Part shown: piece after piece, positions 17,127 to 25,914 of the stretch
How positions within the stretch are numbered: position 1 is the stretch's first letter
How the letters are laid out: each line of letters opens with the position of its first letter
Source: Pseudomonadota bacterium
GTDB lineage: Bacteria > Myxococcota_A > Polyangia > Polyangiales > Polyangiaceae
Reading direction: 5' to 3'
Assembly (NCBI GenBank): GCA_023423895.1
Contig: JAFAER010000057.1
Location: forward strand, 14,797 to 78,796
DNA length: 64,000 bases
Made by a program: the position numbers and the translations under genes
The notes under the pieces: generated by a model
Told to the model about the DNA's origin: nothing
The model's database searches: none
What the model saw: the letters and a program-made list of their open reading frames with translations, nothing else

Positions 17127-18316
17127 TTCGTCACCTCGCCGCATTCCTTCATGAGACAGACGCCGTCGATGCACGGCTGGCCCGCGGACAGGTCGCACGC
17201 GTTCCCGCACGCGCCGCAATTGCCGGGGTGCTGGCGGAGGTCGATCTCGCAGCCGTCGGTGGCGTCGCCGTTGCAGTCGCCGAACCCGGGCGCGCACTCG
17301 TACACGCACACGCCCTTCGCGCACTTGCTGACTTGGTTCGGGCCCGTCGCGTCGCACGCGTCGCCGCAGGCGCCGCACGCCGTCACGTCGTTGAGCAAGT
17401 CGACGCAGACGCCGCCGCACATCGTCTTCCCGTACTTCGCGCACGGGACGGCGCACTCGTAACCGTTGCCCTCGTCGACGCACTCCTCGCCGGGCTTCGT
17501 GCACCGGATCCCGCAGCCGCCGCAGTTCTCGTTCGTGGTGAGCCCGACGACCTCGCAGCCGTCTCCGTCGCACGAGTCCTGATAGAGGTCGTCGTTGCAG
17601 TCGACCGCGTTGTTGATGCAGCGCTTCGCGCACTGCCCAGCCACGCAGCCATACCCCGTGTTCGGCTGCGTGGGCGAACACGCGTCGGACGGCGTCGTAC
17701 AGACGTTGTCGCAACCGCCGCAGTGCAGATCGTTCGACATCGGATCGACGCACGCGCCCGAGCAGAGGATTAAGCCGTTGGGGCAGCCGCACTGGCCGAG
17801 GATGCACGGTAAGCCCGACGGACATGCATTCCCGCACGCGCCGCAGTGCTGGGGGTTCGAGAGGACGTCGACCTCGCAGCCGTTGTCGACCAGGCCATCG
17901 CAGTTGCGCCAGTCCTCGTCGCCCGAGCGCTCCGGCACCGTGTGGCACTCGGGCACGCACGCGCCGTCCACACACCGCGAGATCATGTGGATCGGCTCGA
18001 ACGTCGGGCACGCGCTGTCGCACGCGCCGCAATGGTTCGAGTCGCGCATGAGATCGGTCTCGCACTTGTACGCGGGCCTGCCCTCGACCGAGCACGTCGC
18101 GCGGCCCGCCGGGCACTCGCTGGCGACGCAGGCCAACACGCGCCCGCGGTCCCCGAGGCTCGACGCATCGCCCGCGTCGACGCCGGTGAGCGAGGGCACG
18201 TCGTGGGTGCCGTCGTCGTCGAAGCCTCGGCCGAGTGAGGTCGCGTCAGCGCACGACTGCACGGAGAGGCTGACGAGGGCGATCGATGTCGCGAGTCCAC
18301 TGATGCGACGTTTCAC
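17123..18316 (-). CDS. Cys-rich CGACGNxC-repeat lipoprotein (cassette 1, gene 1)
   Basis: This 397-residue protein starts at a GTG at 18316, nine bases after AAGGAG. The signal peptide ends in SVQSC. The body is built from Cys-rich units of about 35-45 residues, such as NPQHCGACGNACPSG and DVTACGACGDACDA, often linked by DCNGDxxDGCEIDL segments. Such Stig1-like repeats are widespread in Myxococcota and are often misannotated as tryptophan synthase. No enzyme motif is present. The many cysteines imply a disulfide-rich extracellular stalk or adhesin. It opens cassette 1 and lies 70 bp downstream of the putative anti-sigma gene, so it may be read from the sigma-factor promoter or its own. Confidence 0.85.
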   Translation of the reverse strand: MKRRISGLATSIALVSLSVQSCADATSLGRGFDDDGTHDVPSLTGVDAGDASSLGDRGRVLACVASECPAGRATCSVEGRPAYKCETDLMRDSNHCGACDSACPTFEPIHMISRCVDGACVPECHTVPERSGDEDWRNCDGLVDNGCEVDVLSNPQHCGACGNACPSGLPCILGQCGCPNGLILCSGACVDPMSNDLHCGGCDNVCTTPSDACSPTQPNTGYGCVAGQCAKRCINNAVDCNDDLYQDSCDGDGCEVVGLTTNENCGGCGIRCTKPGEECVDEGNGYECAVPCAKYGKTMCGGVCVDLLNDVTACGACGDACDATGPNQVSKCAKGVCVYECAPGFGDCNGDATDGCEIDLRQHPGNCGACGNACDLSAGQPCIDGVCLMKECGEVTN

Positions 18317-18386
18317 GTATGACTTCTCCTTCGGATCCCGGACGGACGCGCGAGGGCGGCGAGACGATGGCCGGCGCCGCTCGCGC

Positions 18387-19142
18387 TCACTCGGCGGCTG
18401 GACGCTGCGGCGCGGTACCGGGCAGCGACTCGATCGTGGCCGCGACGCGGCGGGCGAACGCGCCTTGGCGGTGCTCGGAGAGGAAGCGCTCACCGAGCCG
18501 GCGAGCCTCCTCGAATCTCCCGGCGTCCGCGAGCGCCTCGATGCGCAGCACGGAGACCTCGACGGCGAACGCGCCCGGCGAAAACTCGCGCTCGTAGGCA
18601 TCGAGGAGCGCGAGCGCGCGCGACGACTGGTGACGCGCGACCGCAGCGCGCGCCGCATCGACGCGCGCGATTTCGCGGTCGAGCGTGTCGGTCGGCGCCT
18701 GCGCCCTCACTGGCGCGGGCACGCTCGGGAGCGCATCGGGCGTGACGACCGGAGGCGCCTCGGACGCGACCGACGCGGGCGAAGGCGCTGCCGCGGACGC
18801 GATCGATGCGAGCTCGGGCGAGGCAGCGACCTCGACGGTCGCGGCTACCGGCGATGGCTCGGCCACCGAGGCGCGCTCCGACGCGCCACGATACGTGAGG
18901 GCAGCGCCGCCGAGCGCACCGAACGCGACCACGAAGGCGACGACATGCAAGAGCGATCCGCCGGAGGCGCCGAGCGGACGACCGACGCGCTCGGAGGCGG
19001 GCGCGTCGGCGACGCCGAGCGCGGCAAGCATCTCGTCGCGCGCGCCGGGGCGAGCGGCGTCGCGCTTGGCCGCGAGCAGCAAGCGCCGCTCGGCGTCCGT
19101 GGCGTCAGCGCGAAGGAGCGACTCGAGGTTCGGGGACTCCAC
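18387..19142 (-). CDS. single-pass membrane protein with TPR-like tail, putative anti-sigma factor
   Basis: This 251-residue protein starts at a GTG at 19142, one base after the sigma gene stop and seven bases after AGGAG, so the two are translationally linked. The N-terminal 60 residues are cytosolic and helical (LLRADATDAERRLLLAAKRD). One transmembrane segment follows (VVAFVVAFGALGGAALTY), then an Ala/Ser/Pro-rich linker. The C-terminal helical hairpins (RALALLDAYEREFSPGAF, RIEALADAGRFEEARRLG) resemble TPR units. A membrane protein immediately behind an ECF sigma gene usually sequesters the sigma factor. No zinc-binding HxxxCxxC is visible, so the anti-sigma role is inferred from position and topology. 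Confidence 0.75.
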   Translation of the reverse strand: MESPNLESLLRADATDAERRLLLAAKRDAARPGARDEMLAALGVADAPASERVGRPLGASGGSLLHVVAFVVAFGALGGAALTYRGASERASVAEPSPVAATVEVAASPELASIASAAAPSPASVASEAPPVVTPDALPSVPAPVRAQAPTDTLDREIARVDAARAAVARHQSSRALALLDAYEREFSPGAFAVEVSVLRIEALADAGRFEEARRLGERFLSEHRQGAFARRVAATIESLPGTAPQRPAAE

Positions 19143-19143
19143 G

Positions 19144-19719
19144 TCAGACTCCTTTGTTCCGTGCTTGATGCCGAGCGACGGCGGCTCGAAACTCTTCACG
19201 AGCCCGCTTGACGCGCGAGGTGACGGTCCCTTGCGGGACACCGAGCAGCTCCGAGATCTCGGCGAGCGTGAGCTCCTCGAGCTCGAAGAGCACGAACGCG
19301 ATACGCCGCTCCTCGGGGATCCTGGCGAGGATCTCGTCGAGGGTCGCGCGCTCCTCCGCGTGGGCGAGCGCCGCCTCGGCCGTCACGTCGTGCGAGGGCG
19401 ACGCGTCGGCGTCGATCTCGGGCACCTCGCGTCGCCGTGCCGTCGCGCGATCGCGGCGCACGTTCGCCGCGACGCGCATCGCCACGCCGAAGACGAAGCT
19501 CCGCTCTTTGCCGACCTGCACGCTCGGCAGCTTCTGGGCGAGCGCCAGGAAGACGCGTTGCGCGGCGTCGTCGGTCTCGGGCGGTGTCACGCCGAGACGC
19601 CGGAGCGTTCGCCATACGAAGTCGTAGTGCTCGATCGCGAGCTGCCGCAGGCGGGCATCGAGCGCCGGACCTCGGACGACCGTGTCGGTCGGTACCTTCT
19701 GTGCGGGCGCGGCGATCAC
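19144..19719 (-). CDS. ECF-type RNA polymerase sigma factor
   Basis: This 191-residue protein starts at a GTG at 19719. Region 2 lies at about 25-95 (HYDFVWRTLRRLGV, DDAAQRVFLALAQKLP, SFVFGVAMRVAANVRRD). Region 4 is at about 130-185 (RIPEERRIAFVLFELEELT and the HTH LAEISELLGVPQGTVTSRV). The spacing fits group 4 sigma factors, which recruit polymerase to stress or envelope promoters. The membrane protein downstream is its likely anti-sigma partner. It lies in a same-strand run with the outer-membrane-like protein upstream and cassette 1 downstream, so cassette 1 is a candidate target. Confidence 0.92.
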   Translation of the reverse strand: MIAAPAQKVPTDTVVRGPALDARLRQLAIEHYDFVWRTLRRLGVTPPETDDAAQRVFLALAQKLPSVQVGKERSFVFGVAMRVAANVRRDRATARRREVPEIDADASPSHDVTAEAALAHAEERATLDEILARIPEERRIAFVLFELEELTLAEISELLGVPQGTVTSRVKRAREEFRAAVARHQARNKGV

Positions 19720-19861
19720 GTCGAGGCGGGCTCCAAACGCGCGATGTCGGAGCGGCGCCGGATTCTTTAAGAAAAGCGCACGCGGGCGCCAGACGCCATC
19801 CGACGAGACGACCGAAGTAGTGCGAGCTCATCCATGAGGTCGGGGCCGACCACGCGCTCGG

Positions 19862-20980
19862 TCACGGGAGGTGCGCGAACGCGGACGTGCCGATGAACGG
19901 CACCGCGACCGGCGCCTCGTACACGTGGGTGATCGGCTCGAAGAACAGCTCGCTTCGGACGAGCGGCGCGCGCACGCCGGCGGCGAGCTCGAACGACAGC
20001 GCGCGCAGCGGGCGCCACGCGATTCGCCCAGACGCGCCGGCGCTGAGCCACGGGCGCACGCGCCCCCGCGCGGGCGGCGGCGCGAGGACGACCGCCTCGA
20101 TGGCCCCCACCTCGAGGTTCACGCACGGGCCGGCGCGGAGCGCCGCGTTACGGAAGAGGTCGGCGCAACCGGCGGCGGTGGCCGTCGTCCACGAGAGGCC
20201 CGCGCTCCCCCGCGACGAGACGACTTCGCGCCGGAAGCTCCGCAGGAGCCCGACGCGAATCGTCGGCTCGAAACGAAGCGGGAGCGCGATCTGCACCGCG
20301 AGGGATGATGCGACGACCGCGCCGCGGTTCGCCGAGGCTTCGAGGCTCGTCCCGATCCCGACGCCGAAGCGCGGGGCGTCCTCCGCTCGAGCGATCGCGG
20401 GCGCGCCGGGCGGACGCGGCTCGTCGCGTACCGGCACCTCGCGCCCTGGCGCATCGACAGGCGTACTCCGCGGCGGTTCACCGTGGGCCTCACCGTCTCG
20501 CGTCGCCTCGCCCCCGGCGGGCGCCGCGCCGTCGTCGGCCGGCGCGCTGGCCGACGACGGCGCCTCGGTCTCGAGGGTCACCTTCTCGTCGAGCCCGATC
20601 GCGGCCATGACGGCGAGCGCCGCGAGGACACGATCACACGATGCGGAGGACGCCGTGCGCTCCGCTCGCTCGCGACCGTGGACGAGCGCGACCGTGCCGT
20701 GACTCACTCCGCCGCGACGCTCGACCCGAACGTCGACGTCGACGGCCGCTTCCCCCGCTGCGGCCGGTCGCACGCGGGGGAGCCGCGCGCGCACCCGCGC
20801 CAGCAGCGTCGGGCTCCGCGGGCATCCATCGTGGAGCGTCTCCGTGACGCGCACGGGGATGTCTGGTCGCTCGTCGGCGCGCGCCGTCTGGCTCACCCCG
20901 ACGAGCGCCGCCGTCATGAGGCCGAGTGCAGCGAGCCGAGCGAAGCACGCGTCACGAATGTTGCCGAGCCACGCATCCAT
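19862..20980 (-). CDS. predicted outer-membrane beta-barrel protein with N-terminal periplasmic domain
   Basis: This 372-residue protein starts at the ATG at 20980, which gives a signal peptide ending in SQTARA. Residues about 30-125 form a small domain with conserved Cys (HDGCPRSPTLLARV, ASSASCDRVLAAL). An Ala/Pro/Asp-rich linker of about 75 residues follows. The final 170 residues alternate polar and hydrophobic residues as barrel strands do (FGVGIGTSLEASA, PTIRVGLLRSF, SFELAAGVRAPLV). The substrate is unknown. It lies 142 bp upstream of the ECF sigma gene on the same strand and may be its sensor or target; this is an inference. Confidence 0.7.
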   Translation of the reverse strand: MDAWLGNIRDACFARLAALGLMTAALVGVSQTARADERPDIPVRVTETLHDGCPRSPTLLARVRARLPRVRPAAAGEAAVDVDVRVERRGGVSHGTVALVHGRERAERTASSASCDRVLAALAVMAAIGLDEKVTLETEAPSSASAPADDGAAPAGGEATRDGEAHGEPPRSTPVDAPGREVPVRDEPRPPGAPAIARAEDAPRFGVGIGTSLEASANRGAVVASSLAVQIALPLRFEPTIRVGLLRSFRREVVSSRGSAGLSWTTATAAGCADLFRNAALRAGPCVNLEVGAIEAVVLAPPPARGRVRPWLSAGASGRIAWRPLRALSFELAAGVRAPLVRSELFFEPITHVYEAPVAVPFIGTSAFAHLP

Positions 20981-21141
20981 CCAACGCGAAGGCGCAATCT
21001 GAGCACGAATGCGCCGCGTCCGCGACGATCCGGCCTCGTCGTCAACGCGGATGCCGGCAGCGTTCCGCGCCGATGCCATCGTGCACGAGACCGGGCATGT
21101 TCGGCTCCTGGAAGATCCGGGGCGATTGCGCGTACGATTCC

Positions 21142-21954
21142 GTGGTGCTCGTCGGACGGGGGATCCTCGCGCTGGCTGTCGTGCTCGCGGTCGTGGGAGC
21201 ACGCGATGCGACGGCCTGCACGTGCGTGCGCACCGCGGCCTTCAACGTGATCGGTCCGAACAAGGTCGACGACGCGCCGCTCAATTCGCGCGTCCGCATC
21301 GAGCTTTCGGCCATGCTTCTCGACACGAGCGCCGGCGAGCGCTTGCTCCTCCGACAGCATGGCGGTCCGGAGGTGCCGACGACGACGCTTGGCCCCCTGC
21401 CGCTGTCGCGCATTCCGGCGCTCGTCGAGCTCCGTCCGCGTGCCGAGCTCCTGCCGAGCACGCGTTACGAGGTGGTGCTGACGCGACCCGGCCGACGACC
21501 GAGCGCCTGGGTGCTCGCGACGTTCGAGACGGGGACCAAGAGCGATGTCACGGCCCCGGAGCTCGAGCCGCTCGGCAACGTGAGCGTGGGAGGGCTGCCG
21601 CCGCCGCCGCCGCCGCCGGGCAAGCCGTCCATCGTCGCGTCGTCGAGCTGCGGCGGGGACACTCCCCACGTCGTGATCGACAAGGTGGAGGCACACGATC
21701 CGAAGCGAGCGGGCGCGCAGATGGTCTACGGCGTCTGGCTCGGCGACCCGGCAACGGGGAAAATGGATCTGATGCAGCCGCCGGCCGGGATCTTCGTCGC
21801 GCAGCCGGACGGCCGCCTCGTGATCGGCGCTTCGGACTCGTGCATGATGGATTTTCCGTTCCCGAAGGCGGCCTCGGTTTTGCTCGGGATCGCCGCGCTC
21901 GACGAGGCGGGCAACGCGAGCAAGCCACGCACGCTGCGCGTCGCGCTCCGATGA
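21142..21954 (+). CDS. secreted protein, possible Ig-like domain, unknown function
   Basis: The start is uncertain: a GTG at 21142 gives a 270-residue protein with a compact signal peptide (GRGILALAVVLAVVGA), while an ATG at 21097 adds 15 residues. After cleavage near ATACTC the protein has strand-rich segments such as LNSRVRIELSAML and RAELLPSTRYEVVLT, followed by FETGTKSDVTAP. These resemble the Ig-like domain of SbsA-type surface proteins. A run of seven prolines around residue 155 separates a second strand-rich part. Its stop overlaps the start of the RCC1 gene downstream as ATGA, so the two are probably cotranscribed and act together at the cell envelope. Confidence 0.75.
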   Translation: MVLVGRGILALAVVLAVVGARDATACTCVRTAAFNVIGPNKVDDAPLNSRVRIELSAMLLDTSAGERLLLRQHGGPEVPTTTLGPLPLSRIPALVELRPRAELLPSTRYEVVLTRPGRRPSAWVLATFETGTKSDVTAPELEPLGNVSVGGLPPPPPPPGKPSIVASSSCGGDTPHVVIDKVEAHDPKRAGAQMVYGVWLGDPATGKMDLMQPPAGIFVAQPDGRLVIGASDSCMMDFPFPKAASVLLGIAALDEAGNASKPRTLRVALR

Positions 21955-23114
21955 ATCGCTGGTCCACAGGCGTGCTGACGCTCGTGATCACGACCGCGGG
22001 AGGCTGCGATCCCCCGCGGTCGTCGTCGTCGCGGGACGCGCCGCCGCTGGTTCCGGCTCGGTCCGCTCCTCCGAGACGGGTGAACCTCGAACGCGCTCCG
22101 AAGATCGAGGTGACCCTTTCACCGTACGAGCTCTGCGTGCGTCTGGCGGGATTCGTCCGCTGCTCGGGAAGCGAGCCTGGCGAAGGACTGCTCGTGAGCC
22201 CGCCGCTCTTCGCGGAGCCGGTCAACAGCTACACGCTCGGCGGCGCGGAGTGCCTGTCGACGACGGGCGGAGAGGTGCTCTGTCGCGGGGAAAGCCAGTA
22301 CGGCGCGCTCGGCGCCGGCCTCCGCGACGAAAAGAGCGACACGTTCGTCCGTGCGATCGGGATCTCGAATGCGCGCACGGTGAGCGCGGGCGGGGGACAC
22401 GTCTGCGCGCTGCTCGACGACGGCCGCGTGAGCTGCTGGGGGAACAACCGCTTCGGGCAGACCGGGGGCGACACCCACTACGAGCCGGATGCGCGGGAGC
22501 TCGTCCGCCCCGCCGAGGTGCCGTTCGTCAGGGGAGCGACGAAGGTCGTCACCGGTAACGAGAGCACGTGTGTACTCACGAAGGAGCGAAGGGTGACCTG
22601 CTGGGGCGAGCTCGACGTCGGCGCGGGGACGGGAGTGAGCACGCCGGAGGGGCAACGTGTGCTCGCTTCGCTGGCCGACGTCGAGGACGTCGCGGGTTCG
22701 GGCTACACGTTCTGCGCGGTGAGCCGCGGCGACGTGCACTGCTGGGGAGCTCTCTCCGCGCTCGCAGACGACGCCGCCGCTCTGACGAAGGTCCCCGGCC
22801 TTCACGACGCGCGACGTGTCGGAGTCGGGTACCGGTACGCGTGCGCGCTCACGAGCGATGGCCGCGTCTGGTGCTGGGGCAACAACGACGACGGGCAGCT
22901 CGGTCGCGGCGCTGTCGAGGGAACGACGCAGCCAGCGCCGCTCGATCTCCCGCCGACGATCGCCATCAGCGTCGGCGACCACATGGCCTGCGCAGTGGCG
23001 GAGAGCAACGACGTGTTCTGCTGGGGGCGATGGCCGCGGCCATTCGACGAGAACGATCCCGACCAAGAGAAGGCACCGCGCGCGCGTACCCCCGTGCGCG
23101 TCCTGGTGCGCTGA
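21951..23114 (+). CDS. RCC1 seven-bladed propeller lipoprotein
   Basis: This 387-residue protein starts at an ATG overlapping the previous stop (ATGA). The signal peptide ends in a lipobox (TTAGGC). A Pro/Arg/Ser linker leads into seven RCC1-type repeats. Examples are CVRLAGFVRCSG, CALLDDGRVSCWG, CVLTKERRVTCWG and CALTSDGRVWCWG followed by NNDDGQLGRG. All seven keep the cysteine pair, unlike the cassette RCC1 proteins, and no C-x4-C motif precedes the propeller. It is therefore a related but separate branch, paired with the gene at 21142 instead of WGS/DVW proteins. A surface interaction role is inferred. Confidence 0.85.
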   Translation: MNRWSTGVLTLVITTAGGCDPPRSSSSRDAPPLVPARSAPPRRVNLERAPKIEVTLSPYELCVRLAGFVRCSGSEPGEGLLVSPPLFAEPVNSYTLGGAECLSTTGGEVLCRGESQYGALGAGLRDEKSDTFVRAIGISNARTVSAGGGHVCALLDDGRVSCWGNNRFGQTGGDTHYEPDARELVRPAEVPFVRGATKVVTGNESTCVLTKERRVTCWGELDVGAGTGVSTPEGQRVLASLADVEDVAGSGYTFCAVSRGDVHCWGALSALADDAAALTKVPGLHDARRVGVGYRYACALTSDGRVWCWGNNDDGQLGRGAVEGTTQPAPLDLPPTIAISVGDHMACAVAESNDVFCWGRWPRPFDENDPDQEKAPRARTPVRVLVR

Positions 23115-23439
23115 CGCGATTGGCCGGCCGCGATCCGTTCGAGCGCTCGTCGAACGAATCGCCCGTCACCGTGGCGCGACTTACGCGCTGCTCGTCGCAC
23201 CCGATCGCAAAGGACGAGGACCCGGCGGGCCGACGGCGCAGTGACCGCACCCACACCGAAGGACGCTCGTGAGATCCCGGCGCCTCAGGGCGATCCATCC
23301 TCGTCCATGATCCAAGCTCGGCATGGCGGGACATGCGGTGGCGAACGGCGTGGCACGCGCTCGACTATCGCCTGTCGTTTCGCCGCGATGAGGTCGCTTT
23401 CGGCCCCCTACCCTTCGAGCGGCCAGAGGTAGGAACTGT
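23115..23439. other. intergenic region, no gene seen
   Basis: The 405 bp between 23114 and 23520 contain only short overlapping frames with no signal peptide or ribosome-binding sequence. Apart from the sigma54-like element at its right end and a small CGAGCGCTCG palindrome near 23150, I see nothing functional. Confidence 0.5.
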
Positions 23440-23455
23440 AGGCATGTGTGCTGCA
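23440..23455 (+). promoter_or_regulatory. possible sigma54 promoter element
   Basis: The sequence AGGCATGTGTGCTGCA matches the -24/-12 consensus with GG and GC 12 bp apart (GGCA, then TGCA). It lies 65 bp upstream of the ATG at 23520. The window encodes a sigma54 activator, but no link between them is shown. Confidence 0.3.
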
Positions 23456-23519
23456 TCACACCTCGGCGTCAGCCCTCCACGGGGGACCGACGACAGAACG
23501 AAACGAAGGGTGCGCTTCC

Positions 23520-24305
23520 ATGAGGTTCAACTTCCGCCATATCAACGTGCTGCAGGTGCTGCTCCTCTCGTCGATCCTCCCCGCGTGCGCGACCACGCAG
23601 GAGGCCGATGAGGTCGCCACGACCGAGAGCCAGCTGTCCCAGCCAAGGGCTTGCGCCGTCGCGGTGCCGGAGCAAGGCTCCCACGAGAGCGAGCGAAGCT
23701 ACGCGCTCTCCAACGTGTCCCCACAGCTCCAACAGGTTTTCGAGCGCTGGCGACGGACGGCATACGAAGCGGATCAACACGTCCGGCACCACTTCCCCAA
23801 CATCAAGGTCGAGAAGCTCATTCGGTCCGAAGGCGATCATGTCGTCTTCCAAGTGACCGCCGCCACGTACACGCCCGCCGCCGGGTCCCGGCCTGCGCTC
23901 GACTCGTGGGTGGTCTTCGTGAAGGGCAGCTCCATGCGCTGGCTCAGGGGCCGCTTCGAGCTGCCGGTCGGCAAGAGCTTCGTCGTCAACGAGGATGCCG
24001 GCAGCGCCTACCCGGGAAACTACAGCACCAGCAACCACTCCTATACGTGGCATCTCGTTTCGGATGACGGACAGGTCCTCGACAGCGTCGACGGGATGAT
24101 CATTCCCGACTTCCGTAGGGTCGCCGAAGACATCGTCGTCGCGTCAGGACCCAACGGGGGGACCGGCTACTATGTCTACGTGTTCCGCCCCGACGCCATC
24201 GTGCACGCGACCGGGTATGTGTATGACGCGGGACTGCGGAGACCTCCCGAGCAGTTGCCCTGCGCAACGCATCGGGGGGCGACGGATCCCTGGGCGGAGT
24301 GGTGA
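23520..24305 (+). CDS. lipoprotein of unknown function
   Basis: This 261-residue protein starts at the ATG at 23520, nine bases after AAGGG. The signal peptide ends in SILPACA. The mature protein begins with a Thr/Glu/Gln-rich stretch, then mixed alpha/beta sequence (VSPQLQQVFERWRRTAYEAD, VVFQVTAATYTPAAG, YTWHLVSDDGQVLDSV). It ends with VFRPDAIVHATGYVYDAG. I do not recognise the family. It stands alone between unrelated genes. A 39-bp stretch of its 3' end recurs at 21062-21100 with four substitutions, suggesting a former second copy. Confidence 0.75.
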   Translation: MRFNFRHINVLQVLLLSSILPACATTQEADEVATTESQLSQPRACAVAVPEQGSHESERSYALSNVSPQLQQVFERWRRTAYEADQHVRHHFPNIKVEKLIRSEGDHVVFQVTAATYTPAAGSRPALDSWVVFVKGSSMRWLRGRFELPVGKSFVVNEDAGSAYPGNYSTSNHSYTWHLVSDDGQVLDSVDGMIIPDFRRVAEDIVVASGPNGGTGYYVYVFRPDAIVHATGYVYDAGLRRPPEQLPCATHRGATDPWAEW

Positions 24306-24504
24306 AAGGGCGCGAGCGTCCACGACGCACTGCCGACCCACGACAGCGCCGCGCTGATTCACCGCGGAGTCGGCCGGATCAGCTGCGCCTCGATGCCCCG
24401 AGAAATCTGAAACCGCACCCGCCCGGCAGCGCTCGTCGCCCTCGAGCCATGACAATCCCTCATGGAGTGCCGTAGGGTCCAGGGCCGAGGGAGGAGTGCC
24501 CGGC

Positions 24505-25335
24505 ATGAGGTCGTTCGTAGCGTGCAGGTGGCTCGCAGGGGCGGTGTTGCTCGCCGCCGGTTGCGGTGCAGAGCCGGAGACCCGCACGGTGGGCACGACC
24601 GATCCGGCGGCGCCGGGACAAGGCTCCAAGCGGGCCGAAACGGACACCCCCCAGACGGCGGCCGTCGACGGCGATCAAGAGCCGAGCGGCACGACACCAC
24701 CGCCCGCGCCTCCGGCGGCCACCGAATACGAGACGGAGAAGGCCTGGGCGGAGGCACGCGGCGTCGTCTTCGAAGCCGGAAAGACGACGGTCGTCGCGAA
24801 GCGGCGCGGCAGCGTCGAGCGCTCCACGAAGTACGAGGACACCCTCGTCGTGTTCCGTCCTGACGGCACCCTCGTGCAGTTCGTCGGGACCACGAAGCCC
24901 GCGCAGATGCCGAACCCGAGCAGCTCCACCGTCCCCGACGTCGACAAGGACGGGCGCAAGGACCTCGGCATCGTGCGCCCCGGCGTGTACCGCGCGATCG
25001 GCGACGTGACGTTCGGCCTCCCGGGCCACGAACGCACGGCCTTCAAGATCGTGACGGAGGACGGCGCCGGCGGGCTCCCTGCATGGCGCGACCTGAGCGG
25101 CGACGGCGTCTTCTCCGCGAACGAGCGGACGCTCTCGGAGCAGCGCGCCTACACCATCAGCGGCATCTACATCCACTACGGCTTCGCCCAGGCGGGAACG
25201 AAGGTCGGAGGCGCGACGTACGCCGGTCCGTGGTCCGTCGGATGCCAGAACGTGTTCTACGAGGAGCTCGACACCTTCGTCGAGGCGGTCGGCGGCGCCA
25301 GCGCGACGTTCCGCTTCGCCATCGTCGAAGACTGA
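24505..25335 (+). CDS. lipoprotein of unknown function, parent of two truncated copies
   Basis: This 276-residue protein starts at the ATG at 24505, eight bases after GGAGGAG; a GTG at 24496 lies too close to that sequence. The signal peptide ends in LLAAGC. A Pro/Thr/Ala linker reaches about residue 75. The globular part contains FRPDGTLVQFVGTTKPA, VPDVDKDGRKDLG and WRDLSGDGVFSANER, which look like calcium-binding or dockerin-like Asp loops (DxDxDGxxD and SGDG). The C-terminus is strand-rich (GIYIHYGFAQAG, GASATFRFAIVED). Function is unknown. Partial copies lie at 28023-28448 and 29404-29754, and its 3' flank to about 25545 is repeated too. Confidence 0.8.
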   Translation: MRSFVACRWLAGAVLLAAGCGAEPETRTVGTTDPAAPGQGSKRAETDTPQTAAVDGDQEPSGTTPPPAPPAATEYETEKAWAEARGVVFEAGKTTVVAKRRGSVERSTKYEDTLVVFRPDGTLVQFVGTTKPAQMPNPSSSTVPDVDKDGRKDLGIVRPGVYRAIGDVTFGLPGHERTAFKIVTEDGAGGLPAWRDLSGDGVFSANERTLSEQRAYTISGIYIHYGFAQAGTKVGGATYAGPWSVGCQNVFYEELDTFVEAVGGASATFRFAIVED

Positions 25336-25629
25336 CGGGCTCATACGCCCGGACGATCTCGGGATCGACCTCGGCTTCGCGTCGAGCCGAAGTCACCGGC
25401 GCGGCAGCAGCAGCGAGTTGTCCGAGAATCCTGTCAGCGCACGATGCCCACCATCGTGACGCCTTCGTTCGACGGCGAGGACGCAGAGGTCGCGTCGATC
25501 GTCACGCGACTCGTGAGCGCGCGCCCAGGGTGACGTCATCCGTGAGGAGCCTACGATTTCTCGATGCGCAGCTTGCCGCTGCGGTCGTTCGCAGGCAGAG
25601 AGGGGTCGACCGAAGCGAAGGAAGACGAA

Positions 25630-25839
25630 GTGGCGGCGAAACACGACAACAAGCGGGCACGCGAGAACTTCTGGGTCATGCAGCAGAACATGGCAAAACA
25701 GAAAGGCGGTCGCCCGACCTTCCTTCCCAGGCCGCGGAAGCCGAAGCTCGAGAAGAGCGCGCCTGCACCCAAGCCCCCGGCCGTCCCGTCGACCGAGACC
25801 ATCGACACGACGACGAACCCCGCCTCGAACGCGGAGTAA
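25630..25839 (+). CDS. small basic protein, hypothetical
   Basis: A GTG at 25630 lies seven bases after AAGGA and opens a 69-residue frame. The first half is rich in Lys, Asn, Gln and Arg (HDNKRARENFWVMQQNMAKQ), unlike the Arg/Ala shadows common in this DNA, which argues for real coding. The second half is Pro/Lys-rich, then Thr-rich. An upstream ATG at 25564 would add 22 residues. It could be a nucleic-acid-binding or regulatory peptide, but there is no recognised family. It begins 85 bp after the repeated 3' flank of the preceding gene. Confidence 0.5.
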   Translation: MAAKHDNKRARENFWVMQQNMAKQKGGRPTFLPRPRKPKLEKSAPAPKPPAVPSTETIDTTTNPASNAE

Positions 25840-25914
25840 CGGTCCTGAAGAGCGCGACCTCGCGGTCGCGTCCACACCGATCTCGACTGAAGCGCGCAAT
25901 CGGTCGCGGGCTCT

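Noticed and set aside
17123..18316. Annotation as tryptophan synthase alpha chain
   Set aside because: The sequence is Cys-rich repeats behind a signal peptide; no TIM-barrel or catalytic motif is present.
24505..25335. Mobile element behind the duplicated fragments
   Set aside because: No transposase, terminal inverted repeats or target duplications were found; tandem duplication and decay explain the junctions.
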